NCBI GenBank assembly: GCA_964527735.1
Contig: CAZGPG010000001.1
Coordinates: 124,001 to 188,000 of the forward strand
Direction of reading: 5' to 3'
From: JBEBVQ01 sp964527735
GTDB lineage: Bacteria; Bacteroidota; Bacteroidia; Chitinophagales; Chitinophagaceae
Length of the DNA stretch: 64,000 nt
The notes beneath the pieces were generated by a model. The model did not search any database, had not been told where the DNA came from, and was given only the letters and a program-made list of their open reading frames with translations. This document shows, in pieces, positions 16,743 through 25,366 of the stretch. How positions within the stretch are numbered: the first letter of the stretch is position 1; each line of letters begins with the position of its first letter. Made by a program: the position numbers and the translations under genes.

Positions 16743-17876
16743 ATGCCGGATATTGCTGAGACACCACGTTCGATTTTTCGCCGGCTGCTGCGCCGCCCGG
16801 CAACAGCGATCTCTATGTGTGTTATCGGCATTACCTGCCTGGTTGCCGTTTTTGCTTATGTGCTGGCTCCCGACAACACGCCTTACGCCAACCAGATGAT
16901 ACTGGAACTGAGCGCCCGCCCGCCGGGATTCAAAAAGCAATTGCTGCTGGTGCCTAAAGCGATCGCGCCGCAACGGCAGTCAAAGATCACATCCTGGTTT
17001 GCAGGTGCTCCTTCCGCATTTCAGCCCGTACCGGTGAACCGTTACTGGTTTGCCGGAGACCGTCTTTTTATTGCCCATTATATCGACGAACAGATGGAGG
17101 ATACACTGGCATATGACGTAGCGTTGCTGGTATCGCCCGCTATCCTGCAATTGCCGGAATCACAACGGCGCGATGCAATTGTGGCGCAACAGATCATTAC
17201 CCGTACTTTTTACCTCGGTACAGACCGGTATGGCCGGGATATCTTGTCGCGGCTGCTGGTCGGGTCGCGGGTGAGTATTGCAGTAGGGCTGGTGGCCGTG
17301 TTGCTTTCGCTTTCCATTGGTATTGCGCTTGGCTCGATTGCAGGCTATTTCCGGGGGATAACGGATAATGTAGTGATGTGGCTGATCAATATACTCTGGG
17401 CGATCCCGACATTGCTGCTGGTATTCGCGATCACACTTACACTGGGTAAGGGCTTCTGGGAGATATTCATCGCGATCGGCCTTACGATGTGGGTAGGTAC
17501 GGCGCGCCTGGTGAGGGGACAGGTGATGGCGCTGAAGGAAATGGAATATATATCGGCAGCAAAAGCGTTAGGACTAAGCGATATGCGTATCATATTCCGC
17601 CACATCCTGCCCAATATATCCGGCCCCCTGATGGTAATGGCCGCCGCCAATTTTGCCGCTGCCATCCTGATCGAGGCGGGGCTCAGCTTCCTGGGTATCG
17701 GCGTGCAGCCGCCGCAGCCGTCCTGGGGATTGATGATCAAGGAGCATTATAACTTCCTGCTCACCAACCAGCCGGTGCCTGCCCTCGTACCGGGGATGGC
17801 TATTATGATGCTTGTATTTGCATTTAACATTTTAGGAAATGCCCTCCGGGATATCATGGACACAAGAAGTCAATAA
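16743..17876 (+). CDS. Peptide/nickel-type ABC transporter permease (DppC/OppC family)
   Basis: A 377-residue inner-membrane permease. The first membrane helix is at about residues 22-43, then a large periplasmic insertion of about 110 residues, then the family motif FYLGTDRYGRDILSRLL and five further helices. The EAA loop that contacts the ATPase is seen as MEYISAAKALGLSDMRIIFRHILPN. The long periplasmic insert is a feature of Bacteroidota homologues. The open frame runs back to 16680 through the palindromic repeat, which is not credible protein; ATG 16743 starts a sensible N terminus. No partner permease, binding protein or ATPase gene lies nearby, so the rest of the transporter must be encoded elsewhere. 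The neighbouring M28 peptidase suggests peptide uptake. Confidence 0.88.
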   Translation: MPDIAETPRSIFRRLLRRPATAISMCVIGITCLVAVFAYVLAPDNTPYANQMILELSARPPGFKKQLLLVPKAIAPQRQSKITSWFAGAPSAFQPVPVNRYWFAGDRLFIAHYIDEQMEDTLAYDVALLVSPAILQLPESQRRDAIVAQQIITRTFYLGTDRYGRDILSRLLVGSRVSIAVGLVAVLLSLSIGIALGSIAGYFRGITDNVVMWLINILWAIPTLLLVFAITLTLGKGFWEIFIAIGLTMWVGTARLVRGQVMALKEMEYISAAKALGLSDMRIIFRHILPNISGPLMVMAAANFAAAILIEAGLSFLGIGVQPPQPSWGLMIKEHYNFLLTNQPVPALVPGMAIMMLVFAFNILGNALRDIMDTRSQ

Positions 17877-17989
17877 GGTATAGATATGGTTATTAGTTCA
17901 ATTGACGGCTATAGATTTTATCAATAGCGTATAATCCTCTTTTTCCCGATTATGTAATGAAATGATCCATTATTTTGTCTGTTTGTGCG

Positions 17990-17997
17990 TATTTTTG
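17990..17997 (+). promoter_or_regulatory. Promoter -7 box and Shine-Dalgarno site for the ferredoxin reductase
   Basis: TATTTTTG fits the TAnnTTTG box, 47 bases ahead of the ATG at 18044. A full AGGAGG at 18026-18031, 12 bases before the ATG, is unusual in this window where most starts lack a Shine-Dalgarno sequence. Confidence 0.5.
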
Positions 17998-18043
17998 CGC
18001 CGGATTTACCGGCCTGGATACAGGCAGGAGGTAATAATATATA

Positions 18044-19048
18044 ATGATAGTAACAGATATTTGTGTTATCGGGGCGGGGCCCGTAGGTTTATTTTCCGTT
18101 TTTGAAGCCGGATTATTGAAGATGCGTTGCCATCTCGTGGATGCATTGCCGCAGGTAGGCGGGCAATTGTCCGAGATATACCCGCGTAAGCCGATCTACG
18201 ACATTCCCGGTTTCCCTGAAATTCAAGCCCAGGAACTGGTTGATAATCTTATGCAGCAGATCGCTCCGTTTCACCCTACGTTTACGCTCGGTGAGCGGAT
18301 GGAGGGTATTGAGCGGCAGGAAGATCAGTCTTTTATACTCACCACAAGCGAGCAGACAAAGATACATTGCAAGGTAGTAGTAATCGCAGGCGGCCTGGGC
18401 TGCTTCGAGCCGCGTAAGCCTGCTGTGGATCAGCTGGAGCGTTTTGAAGGGAAAGGGGTGCACTACATGGTGAAAGACCCCGAACTTTTCCGCGATAAGG
18501 AAATTGTGCTCGCGGGCGGCGGCGACTCCGCGCTCGACTGGACGATCTTCCTTTCCGATGTTGCTTCGCGGGTTACGCTGGTGCATCGCGGTGAAACATT
18601 CCGGGGCGCGCCGGACTCTGCGGAGAAGGTATTCCAACTGGCAGAGCAGGGCAAGATCAACCTGATCCTGAAATCCAATGTTATTAAGATTGACGGTAAC
18701 GGCCACCTGCAGCAGGTATTTGTAGCGGACAGCGATAATGCAACAATGGCGCTCCGGGCAGACTACCTGATCCCGCTGTTTGGCCTGAGCCCCAAGCTGG
18801 GGCCGATAGCCGACTGGGGGCTGCAGATAGATAAATCGGCGATCAGCGTCAATACATTTGACTATGCTACCAATGTCGAAGGCATTTATGCCATTGGTGA
18901 TATCAATACGTATCCCGGCAAGCTGAAGCTCATCCTGTGCGGATTCCACGAAGCTGCACTGATGGCGCAAAGCGCGTTCAAGCATGTGTATCCCAACCAG
19001 CGGCTGAGTTTTAAATATACGACGGTGAACGGGATACAGGAGTTTTAA
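18044..19048 (+). CDS. Ferredoxin-NADP+ reductase, thioredoxin-reductase-like type
   Basis: A 334-residue flavoprotein with two Rossmann motifs: FAD binding VIGAGPVGLFSVFEAGLL near the N terminus and NAD(P)H binding LAGGGDSALDW near residue 160. The C-terminal FAD motif is YAIGDINTYPGKLKLILCGF. It lacks the redox CxxC of thioredoxin reductase, which places it with the YumC-like ferredoxin-NADP+ reductases. It would move electrons between NADPH and ferredoxin. A [2Fe-2S] ferredoxin gene follows 66 bases downstream and is the obvious partner. Start supported by AGGAGG upstream. Confidence 0.92.
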   Translation: MIVTDICVIGAGPVGLFSVFEAGLLKMRCHLVDALPQVGGQLSEIYPRKPIYDIPGFPEIQAQELVDNLMQQIAPFHPTFTLGERMEGIERQEDQSFILTTSEQTKIHCKVVVIAGGLGCFEPRKPAVDQLERFEGKGVHYMVKDPELFRDKEIVLAGGGDSALDWTIFLSDVASRVTLVHRGETFRGAPDSAEKVFQLAEQGKINLILKSNVIKIDGNGHLQQVFVADSDNATMALRADYLIPLFGLSPKLGPIADWGLQIDKSAISVNTFDYATNVEGIYAIGDINTYPGKLKLILCGFHEAALMAQSAFKHVYPNQRLSFKYTTVNGIQEF

Positions 19049-19114
19049 TGAATTGAAAATGGAGTATTGAAAATGGAAAATTAATGTTCGTTCCGTTCTC
19101 AACTCTTGAATTAT

Positions 19115-19444
19115 ATGGAAGAAATAGTTCGCTTTACGATAGAAGACCGTGATGGCGCCCGCCGGGAGATCGAAGTCCCCGGCGACATCAACTTCAGCCT
19201 GATGGAGATACTCAAGGCGAATGAATATCACATCCTGGCCACCTGCGGCGGTATGGCTTTGTGCGCCACCTGCCATGTAGAAGTAGTGAATGGCCTCGAC
19301 GCGCTCCCGCCCATGACCGATGCCGAGCTGGATATGCTCGATACCTTGCCGGATGCCACTCATGAAAGCCGGCTGGCCTGCCAGATCCGGATCAATGGAT
19401 CGCTGGAAGGCGCTGTTTTCAGGATACGGGGAGAAGAGAGTTAA
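19115..19444 (+). CDS. [2Fe-2S] ferredoxin, adrenodoxin type
   Basis: A 109-residue ferredoxin. The cluster ligands are in TCGGMALCATCHVEV, a CX5CX2C motif, with the fourth cysteine in RLACQI about 37 residues later, the spacing of adrenodoxin/Isc-type ferredoxins. The preferred start is ATG 19115 (MEEIVRFTIEDRDG); a TTG at 19106 is also in frame. It follows the ferredoxin reductase and ends at a strong terminator, so the two form a closed redox operon. No P450 or Fe-S assembly gene is adjacent, so the final acceptor is unknown. Confidence 0.93.
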   Translation: MEEIVRFTIEDRDGARREIEVPGDINFSLMEILKANEYHILATCGGMALCATCHVEVVNGLDALPPMTDAELDMLDTLPDATHESRLACQIRINGSLEGAVFRIRGEES

Positions 19445-19462
19445 TCCGGAACGCAAAAGCGC

Positions 19463-19505
19463 AAAAAATGCGGAGCATAAACAAGGTATGCTCCGCATTT
19501 TTTTT
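19463..19505 (+). terminator. Rho-independent terminator after the ferredoxin gene
   Basis: A 13-bp stem AATGCGGAGCATA / TATGCTCCGCATT with a 7-base loop, preceded by A6 and followed by T8. The A and T flanks let it act in both directions, closing the convergent cupin gene as well. Confidence 0.9.
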
Positions 19506-19531
19506 CGGTAAATACCCGCTGTTGGTCACGG

Positions 19532-20047
19532 TCAGATTTTGTAACCCAATAATTTGCCTACCCCTGCCATAATATTAATTACAAACTGTGGCGGTTCTGC
19601 AGATACGTATTCTCTACTGAATTTTTTGAAAGTTAGTGCGAGATAAATAATTGACTTAAGATCAGACGTACTTTTTAGTTTCTGCTCATTCGTTAATTTT
19701 TCAAATGTTAGTAGCATTTCGGAAAAGCTCCGCTTAGGGGTAAGATAATATTCAAAAAGACAATCCTCATGATGTCTTGAGCGGAAGCTATGAATCATGT
19801 TTTTAGGGGTGAAAATTTTTTCTCCTTCTTTTACCACTACCCATTTTTTTTTATGGTAAACCTCAAGTTGTCCCCTAAGGATTACAAAATACTCTTCTTG
19901 CTCAGGATGGGTATGTAAAGGAGGACCATCTGCACCTGCTTTGATTAATATTATGCCATTTTCCGAATGCTCAGCATCATTGATCAGCATCGCTTGAGAG
20001 TTGAAGACCTTCATCAGGTCAACATTGGGTATGAATTCGTTTTTCAT
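19532..20047 (-). CDS. Cupin-domain protein
   Basis: A 171-residue protein with one cupin barrel (residues about 25-105): GADGPPLHTHPEQEEYFVIL holds the HxHx4E metal motif, and the second motif is FTPKNMIHSFRS. The rest (about 60 residues) is helical with no known domain. It could be a small oxygenase, isomerase or sensor; the substrate is unknown. It is divergently transcribed from a MarR-type regulator with a 15-bp inverted repeat between them, so it is the probable regulated target. Its codon use is A/T-richer than the neighbours, as is the regulator's. Confidence 0.85.
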   Translation of the reverse strand: MKNEFIPNVDLMKVFNSQAMLINDAEHSENGIILIKAGADGPPLHTHPEQEEYFVILRGQLEVYHKKKWVVVKEGEKIFTPKNMIHSFRSRHHEDCLFEYYLTPKRSFSEMLLTFEKLTNEQKLKSTSDLKSIIYLALTFKKFSREYVSAEPPQFVINIMAGVGKLLGYKI

Positions 20048-20067
20048 TTTTTTAATTTTCAGTAAAG

Positions 20068-20103
20068 GTAAAGCAATTTTACTAACAAGTAAAATTGCTT
20101 TAC
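20068..20103. promoter_or_regulatory. MarR-type operator between cupin and marR genes
   Basis: GTAAAGCAATTTTAC (20068-20082) and GTAAAATTGCTTTAC (20089-20103) form a perfect 15-bp inverted repeat with a 6-base spacer, in a 68-base divergent gap. It abuts the marR -7 box TATTTTTG at 20104-20111. Position and symmetry make it the likely autoregulatory site. Confidence 0.7.
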
Positions 20104-20111
20104 TATTTTTG
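20104..20111 (+). promoter_or_regulatory. -7 box of the MarR gene, likely leaderless
   Basis: TATTTTTG matches TAnnTTTG and ends only 4 bases before the ATG at 20116. Transcription would start at or next to the A of the start codon, so the message is probably leaderless. Confidence 0.45.
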
Positions 20112-20115
20112 TCTC

Positions 20116-20556
20116 ATGAATTATTTGGGAAATTTGCCACATATTGGGTTGCTTGCCCGTTTACCGTATCTGGAAATAACTAAGTTAAGTTATGAACACC
20201 TTAATGATCTGGGGTTTAAAGATATCAAACCCTATCATAGCGCGGTCTTTCAATCTATTGGCGAAGGGGCACGGATGACGGATATGGCTATGAAAGCCAA
20301 TATGACCAAGCAGAATATGAAGCACCTGCTGGAGCACTTGGAAGGTGCGGGATATGTTGAACGCTTTCCGGATGAAACTGACCGTAGGGCAGTGTTGTTT
20401 AAGCTGACTGCAAAAGGATGGTCTTTTAAAAATGCGGCATATAAATTCGTAGCCGAATTAGAACTTGAATGGGCAGAGGTTATGGGAACAGAAGATTTTA
20501 TACAACTAAAAAAGTTACTTGCCCGACTCAATGAATATATTTCTAATGGTCAATAA
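20116..20556 (+). CDS. MarR-family winged-helix regulator
   Basis: A 146-residue regulator with the MarR fold. The recognition region is IGEGARMTDMAMKANMTKQN followed by MKHLLEHLEGAGYVERFPDETDRRAVLFKLTAKG, where the wing has the typical DxTDxRA motif (DETDRRA). N- and C-terminal helices would form the dimer interface. The start is ATG 20116; the upstream TTG at 20095 lies inside the operator and is unlikely. It is divergent from the cupin gene, with a perfect inverted repeat between. Its last 86 bases are duplicated 276 bases downstream. Confidence 0.9.
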   Translation: MNYLGNLPHIGLLARLPYLEITKLSYEHLNDLGFKDIKPYHSAVFQSIGEGARMTDMAMKANMTKQNMKHLLEHLEGAGYVERFPDETDRRAVLFKLTAKGWSFKNAAYKFVAELELEWAEVMGTEDFIQLKKLLARLNEYISNGQ

Positions 20557-20848
20557 TCGGCATTTTGTTGCTAAATCCCTGGCACCTGTGTTGTGTGCTG
20601 TCGCGGATGTTCCGGAGGGCATCCGTGACGACTGATACACGGGGTCTCCGACCCCGGTAAAACGGACAATGCTCTGTGCGGGTTCACAGAACCCGCTTTA
20701 TCTGCCGTACGGGATGCCCCTTCAGGAACATCCCGCACAGCAGGGTGGGCAGAGGTGATAGGAACAGAAAATTTTATACAACTAAAAAAGTTACTTGCCC
20801 GACTCAATGAATATATTTCTAACGATCAATAATCGGCATTTTGTCGCT
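20471..20848. repeat. 102-bp duplication of the marR 3' end flanking a four-hairpin array
   Basis: Bases 20471-20572 (last part of marR, its stop and 16 bases beyond) recur at 20747-20848 with only a handful of mismatches. The 174 bases between hold four perfect short hairpins: CGGATG/CATCCG (20604-20625), GGGGTC/GACCCC (20641-20655), GCGGGTTC/GAACCCGC (20678-20696) and CGGGATG/CATCCCG (20710-20735). No transposase is present. Confidence 0.8.
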
Positions 20849-21269
20849 TACATATTCTAAAATGTCCCCCGGTTGGCCATTCAATTTGCCGTTATTCATC
20901 ATTTGCCTTATAGTTGCAACAGAAACGAAGTATTGTGAGGGAATGGTGTGATCGTCTCCCCATTGAGGGGAGAACGTGAGGGGTGTTTTACGCAACATCC
21001 CCCTCACTCCCCCTTCAACGGGGGACGACCACGTAGTTGCCCGATGCAGGCATGATAGACACAACGGCACAATCGTCTCCTTTGAAGGGGGAGAGAGGGA
21101 TGTGCCACCGGAGGATGATTGCGACTCCGGCGTATCAGGGATCGGGATGACATCGGGATAGCAATAAAGCTTCGGTTTCAAAGTATACCGGACAGGAGTA
21201 CGTCTTTTCATACCGGAAATACTCATCTTTGCTATCTTAGCCCGGTAAATACTCTAATAATCGTTCCGG
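20849..21269. repeat. Dispersed inverted-repeat family in the gap before the TPR kinase
   Basis: No gene is seen. Three related arms carry GTGATCGTCTCCC...GGGGAGA or its complement: 20946-20989 (plus), about 20993-21034 (minus) and about 21066-21102 (plus). The same unit, as one inverted pair, occurs at 46380-46492. The arms differ from each other by several bases, so this is an old repeat family. A kinase promoter is not obvious. Confidence 0.6.
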
Positions 21270-23219
21270 ATGCTTCGTCACAACAAGATGTCACTTTTTG
21301 TATTTCAAGTTGCATTATTATGTGCTGCGAACGTTTGCTATGTCTACGGGCAGACGGGAAAGCAAAATCTCATTTCAACCGTTGACAGTCTCAACCGCCA
21401 GGCGGCGCGTTACTATTACCAGTCCGATTCCATGATCCTGTATGCCCGGCCGGCATATGCTTTGGCTAAGAAAGCCGGTTATGAACGCGGGGAGGCGCTT
21501 GCGCTTCGGTTCTGTGGTAATTATCACCATGCCAAAAGCGACTTCGACAGCGCATTGGTCCTGTATCGGGAGTCACTTGATATTTTCAGAACACTTAATG
21601 ACACATTTGAAACTGCCAGTACGCTGCTCAGTATAGCTATGGTGTACAACAACACCAACGATCATGTAAAAAGCATTGAATACGGCATGAACGCCCTGCC
21701 GCTTTTTGAGCAACTGGAAGACAGTAAGGGTATCGGAAAAGTGCTGAATATGCTGGGCATCAGTTGGGCCACACAGGGGGAATATGGGCAAGCAAAAAAA
21801 TATTTTTTACAGTACAACAGCTTAGCCGCGAAAGGAACCGATACGGTAGATATCGGTTATAGCTTCAATAACCTCGGCGGCATTTACCGCGATCTGAAAA
21901 ATCCGGATTCAGCCCTTTATTTTTTTCGTCTGGGCAGTGAATATTTTAGCCGGAAAAATTACCTGAGCGGCATGGCGCTGGCTTTCCGGAATATCGGAGG
22001 TATTGCATACGACAGGGAAAATTATGATACGGCCCTTTATTATGCACAGAAGGGGTTGGCCATCAATCTGCAAAGCGGTGAGAAAAGGGCGAAAAGCCAT
22101 AGCTATCACGATATTGCTTCCGTTTTGCTGAAGATGAAAGACACCCAGCAGGCAGTAGTCTATTTTAATAAAGCTTTGCTCCTTGCGCAGGAGATCATAG
22201 AGAAAGCGATCCTGCGCAATTCCAGTTATGAGCTGGCGGTGATAAACGAAAACAGGGGGAATTATAAGGAGGCATTGTCGCGTTATAAAACATTCAAAGC
22301 CTGGAATGATACGCTTTTTAATATCGAAAAGACCCGGATGTATGGCGATCTCGAGCGCAAATACCAGACAGCACAAAAAGAACAGCAGATCAATATCCTC
22401 AACCAGGAGTCCGCGATTCAGCAATTACGATTAAAGCAGCGGAATCTCCTGCTGGCTGGTTCGGTGATCCTGCTTTCGTCTGCAGCGTTAATGATTTATT
22501 TCACGCAGAACCGTCGTAAGCTCAAGGCAGAGGCGCGTTTGCAGGGCGAGTTATTCCGTCAGCAGCAGCAGGCCGCACGCGAAGTGCTGCACGCCGAAGA
22601 ACGGGAACGCAGGCGTATTGCCACCGACCTGCACGACGGAGTAGGGCAGTTGCTTTCTGCCGCATTGCTTAATCTGCACCAGGCGGGCGAGCATACGGAG
22701 GAAAACTCAACGGCAAGACAGATGGCCGAAAGAGCTGCTGCTTTATTAAGCCAGGGCTGCGACGAGATGCGCAGTATCTCTCATAAGATGATGCCCAGCG
22801 CCTTGCTGAAAGCCGGGCTTGCGATGTCTGTCAAGGAATTTCTGGAAAAGATAGACGGCGATAAGATCAAAGTATATCTCGATGTGGCCGGGCTTGATGG
22901 CCGGCTTGACGAGCAGACCGAAACCATCCTCTATCGCGTGATACAGGAAGCGGTGAACAATGTGATCAAACATGCGGCGGCTTCGGAGCTGAGCATCCAG
23001 ATCGCAAAAGACGAACAGGGGATCGCCGTTGCCATCGAAGATAACGGGAAAGGGTTTGACGTATCCCGGCTGCCGGAGACCGAAGGTATAGGATTGAAGA
23101 ACATCCGCTCACGCATCGCATTGCTCAATGGCACGCTGGATGTGGATGCGACGCCGGGCAAAGGCACCTTGCTGGCGATATATGTTCCGGCCGAAGGGAA
23201 TCAGATGGGAAAGGGGTGA
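21270..23219 (+). CDS. TPR-containing sensor histidine kinase (NarX/DesK-like HisKA_3)
   Basis: A 649-residue kinase. A signal-peptide-like N terminus precedes about six tetratricopeptide repeats (residues about 60-360), presumably periplasmic, then a membrane helix near residues 390-410 (LLLAGSVILLSSAALMIYF), a coiled linker rich in Q and R, and a HisKA_3 phosphoacceptor motif ATDLHDGVGQLLSA with H455. The HATPase domain has NNVIKHA, EDNGKGF and GIGLKNIRSR. It signals through a NarL/FixJ-type regulator, but none is adjacent. A second kinase of the same architecture lies at 27456-29465 with its regulator, so the two could share it. Input signal unknown. Confidence 0.9.
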   Translation: MLRHNKMSLFVFQVALLCAANVCYVYGQTGKQNLISTVDSLNRQAARYYYQSDSMILYARPAYALAKKAGYERGEALALRFCGNYHHAKSDFDSALVLYRESLDIFRTLNDTFETASTLLSIAMVYNNTNDHVKSIEYGMNALPLFEQLEDSKGIGKVLNMLGISWATQGEYGQAKKYFLQYNSLAAKGTDTVDIGYSFNNLGGIYRDLKNPDSALYFFRLGSEYFSRKNYLSGMALAFRNIGGIAYDRENYDTALYYAQKGLAINLQSGEKRAKSHSYHDIASVLLKMKDTQQAVVYFNKALLLAQEIIEKAILRNSSYELAVINENRGNYKEALSRYKTFKAWNDTLFNIEKTRMYGDLERKYQTAQKEQQINILNQESAIQQLRLKQRNLLLAGSVILLSSAALMIYFTQNRRKLKAEARLQGELFRQQQQAAREVLHAEERERRRIATDLHDGVGQLLSAALLNLHQAGEHTEENSTARQMAERAAALLSQGCDEMRSISHKMMPSALLKAGLAMSVKEFLEKIDGDKIKVYLDVAGLDGRLDEQTETILYRVIQEAVNNVIKHAAASELSIQIAKDEQGIAVAIEDNGKGFDVSRLPETEGIGLKNIRSRIALLNGTLDVDATPGKGTLLAIYVPAEGNQMGKG

Positions 23220-23342
23220 TGCGTAAATAGCACGGGCGGGGTAGTATAGACTTTGCGGCTGTCATATCCAGAGCGCAATGCGATGGAGCGAAGGATCCCA
23301 CGAAATGAGTACCCCGAGTCACGTGCCTGGCAATACCCCATT

Positions 23343-25085
23343 TCACCTTCTTTCCCCCACCTGCTGACGCCACATTGAATAATAAAGTCCTTTTTGTTCG
23401 AGTAGTTCCGTATGCGTCCCCATTTCCGAAATCTTTCCCTTCTCAAGTACATAGATCACGTCGGCATGCATAATGGTGGACAGGCGATGCGCAATTAAAA
23501 TGGTCATCTGTTGCCTGTCGGCAGATATTTCCCGGACGGTTTTTGTGATCTCATCTTCGGTTAAAGAATCCAGAGCCGATGTTGCTTCATCAAATATCAG
23601 TAGCTGAGGTTTTCGAAGCAAAGCCCTTGCGATCGACAGCCGTTGCTTTTCCCCGCCGGATAATTTCATGCCGTTTTCTCCAAGCATGGTATTCAGTCCA
23701 TGAGAAGCTTTGGCAACGAGCCCCGTAGCGGATGCTTTGCGCAACGCTTCATGGATATCAGATTCAGTGGCGGTGGGATTCACAAACAGCAGGTTATCCT
23801 TTATGGAGCCGGCATACAGTTGTGTGTCCTGCGTTACAAATCCTATTTGCCGCCTGAGCGGATTGTACCGGATGTCCGCTGCACTAACGTCATTAAAGTA
23901 TATAGCTCCTTGTGCAGGAACATATAAACCCACCAGCAGCTTCACCAATGTAGATTTGCCCGAGCCGGATGGACCGACAAAGGCAATGGTCTCGCCCAGC
24001 TTGATGTTAAAAGATATCCCGTCGATAGCGTTATAGCCTGCTGTCCTGTGCCTGAATACCACCTGATCAAACTGCAAATGTTCCAGTTTGCCAAGTGTTA
24101 CCGAATGCTCGGGCCTCTGTTCGATGGGTTTGCACATGAGTTTGTCAAAATTCTTCAAAGACGCGTCTGCCTCGCGATAGAGAATGATCAGGTTACCCAG
24201 ATCCTGCAAAGGAGTGAATATTGCTGTTGAAATAAACTGCATCGCTATCAGCTCCCCTGTACTGAGGACTTTACGGAAGATCAACCATAAAAGAATGAAC
24301 AAAATAGATTGTTTCAACAAATTAAGTATGCTGCCCTGAAGAAATGAAAGCGAGCTCACTTTTCCGGCTTTCTGCATTTCCAGCTTGAATATTTTCAATG
24401 TCTGTTCATTTAGCCTTCTGATCTCCGGAAATGTAAGGCCAAGACTTTTAACAAGCTCAATATTGCGCAGACTTTCGGTGATCACACCCGCCTGTTTATC
24501 TGTCTGCCGGTTGATGGAGCGCTGTATCCCCTTTATTCTTTTGGATATAAGGCCTGTAAGCGAGCCGAGCAAGACAATACCAATAAAAAAAACAGGTATC
24601 AGCAGCCAGTTTTTGCTGATGCTGTACCAGATCAGGAAGCCAACACCTACCAGGGATGAAAAAAGCACGTTAATAAAAGAATTGATAAACCTTTCGGCAT
24701 CCGTTTTTACTTTTTGCAGCATTGCAAGTGTTGTTCCGCTCCGGCTTTCTTCAAATTCCTGGAATGACAGGCGAAGTGTTTGCTTTAGTCCGTCATTGAA
24801 TATATTCATTCCGAACCGTGCTACCGCCTTACGGGTTGTATATTCCTGCACTGCTTTGAGTAGTTTTGCCAGCAACGCAATCCCTAAGGCCAGCAGCAGC
24901 CAGGAGAAGACACCGGCTATCAACTCCTGTTCATTTAAGTTATACCTGTTGGTCGCATATCTGTCGATGATCATTCCGAAAATTACAGGGTCAAGCAGGT
25001 TCAATAGCTGCGCTGCAGCTGCTAATAAGAGTGAGAGAAAAATAAGGGTACGGTGTGGTTTCAGATATTTCCAAAGGATCGCCAT
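23343..25085 (-). CDS. ABC exporter, fused permease and ATPase
   Basis: A 580-residue half-transporter that works as a dimer. Six membrane helices lie in residues 1-310, followed by an ATPase domain with Walker A GPSGSGKST (about residue 365), Q-loop FVTQDTQLY, signature LSGGEKQR, Walker B LLIFDEATSALD and the H-loop ILIAHRLSTI. Layout and length match MsbA/lipid-A or multidrug-type exporters; substrate cannot be decided from sequence. The gene stands alone. The tail is convergent with the TPR kinase; the 123 bases between hold no clear hairpin. Confidence 0.92.
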   Translation of the reverse strand: MAILWKYLKPHRTLIFLSLLLAAAAQLLNLLDPVIFGMIIDRYATNRYNLNEQELIAGVFSWLLLALGIALLAKLLKAVQEYTTRKAVARFGMNIFNDGLKQTLRLSFQEFEESRSGTTLAMLQKVKTDAERFINSFINVLFSSLVGVGFLIWYSISKNWLLIPVFFIGIVLLGSLTGLISKRIKGIQRSINRQTDKQAGVITESLRNIELVKSLGLTFPEIRRLNEQTLKIFKLEMQKAGKVSSLSFLQGSILNLLKQSILFILLWLIFRKVLSTGELIAMQFISTAIFTPLQDLGNLIILYREADASLKNFDKLMCKPIEQRPEHSVTLGKLEHLQFDQVVFRHRTAGYNAIDGISFNIKLGETIAFVGPSGSGKSTLVKLLVGLYVPAQGAIYFNDVSAADIRYNPLRRQIGFVTQDTQLYAGSIKDNLLFVNPTATESDIHEALRKASATGLVAKASHGLNTMLGENGMKLSGGEKQRLSIARALLRKPQLLIFDEATSALDSLTEDEITKTVREISADRQQMTILIAHRLSTIMHADVIYVLEKGKISEMGTHTELLEQKGLYYSMWRQQVGERR

Positions 25086-25288
25086 GTCATTTTTGTTATT
25101 TACAAAATCGTTCCGGGGTGGTATGCTGTCAATATGTAAACTACAAGATTAATTTTATAAAACGGGAGGACGCATCGGATCCGACCCTGACGAAATGCGT
25201 GACACCGGATTGAAAAACCTGTGTAGTGCCCGAAATCTGCCATTGGCACAGGTATTGACAATTCTCCGGATAATAATGATAAAATACG

Positions 25289-25296
25289 TATCTTTG
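25289..25296 (+). promoter_or_regulatory. -7 box for the DEAD-box helicase gene
   Basis: TATCTTTG fits TAnnTTTG and would give a leader of about 65 bases before the ATG at 25367. The TTGACA upstream at 25255 is too far for a normal -33 element, so the promoter is only partly matched. A leader of this length is common for cold-regulated helicases, but no cold-box is recognised. Confidence 0.4.
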
Positions 25297-25366
25297 CTCC
25301 CGTTTTTCACATGCTGTGTTCCTACCTTATTAATTTATTGTACCAGCCCGGCACATTTTACATTTC

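Noticed and set aside
18113..19498. 461-codon minus-strand frame opposite the ferredoxin reductase and ferredoxin
   Set aside because: Long but lacking any motif; it mirrors two genes with clear cofactor motifs on the plus strand.
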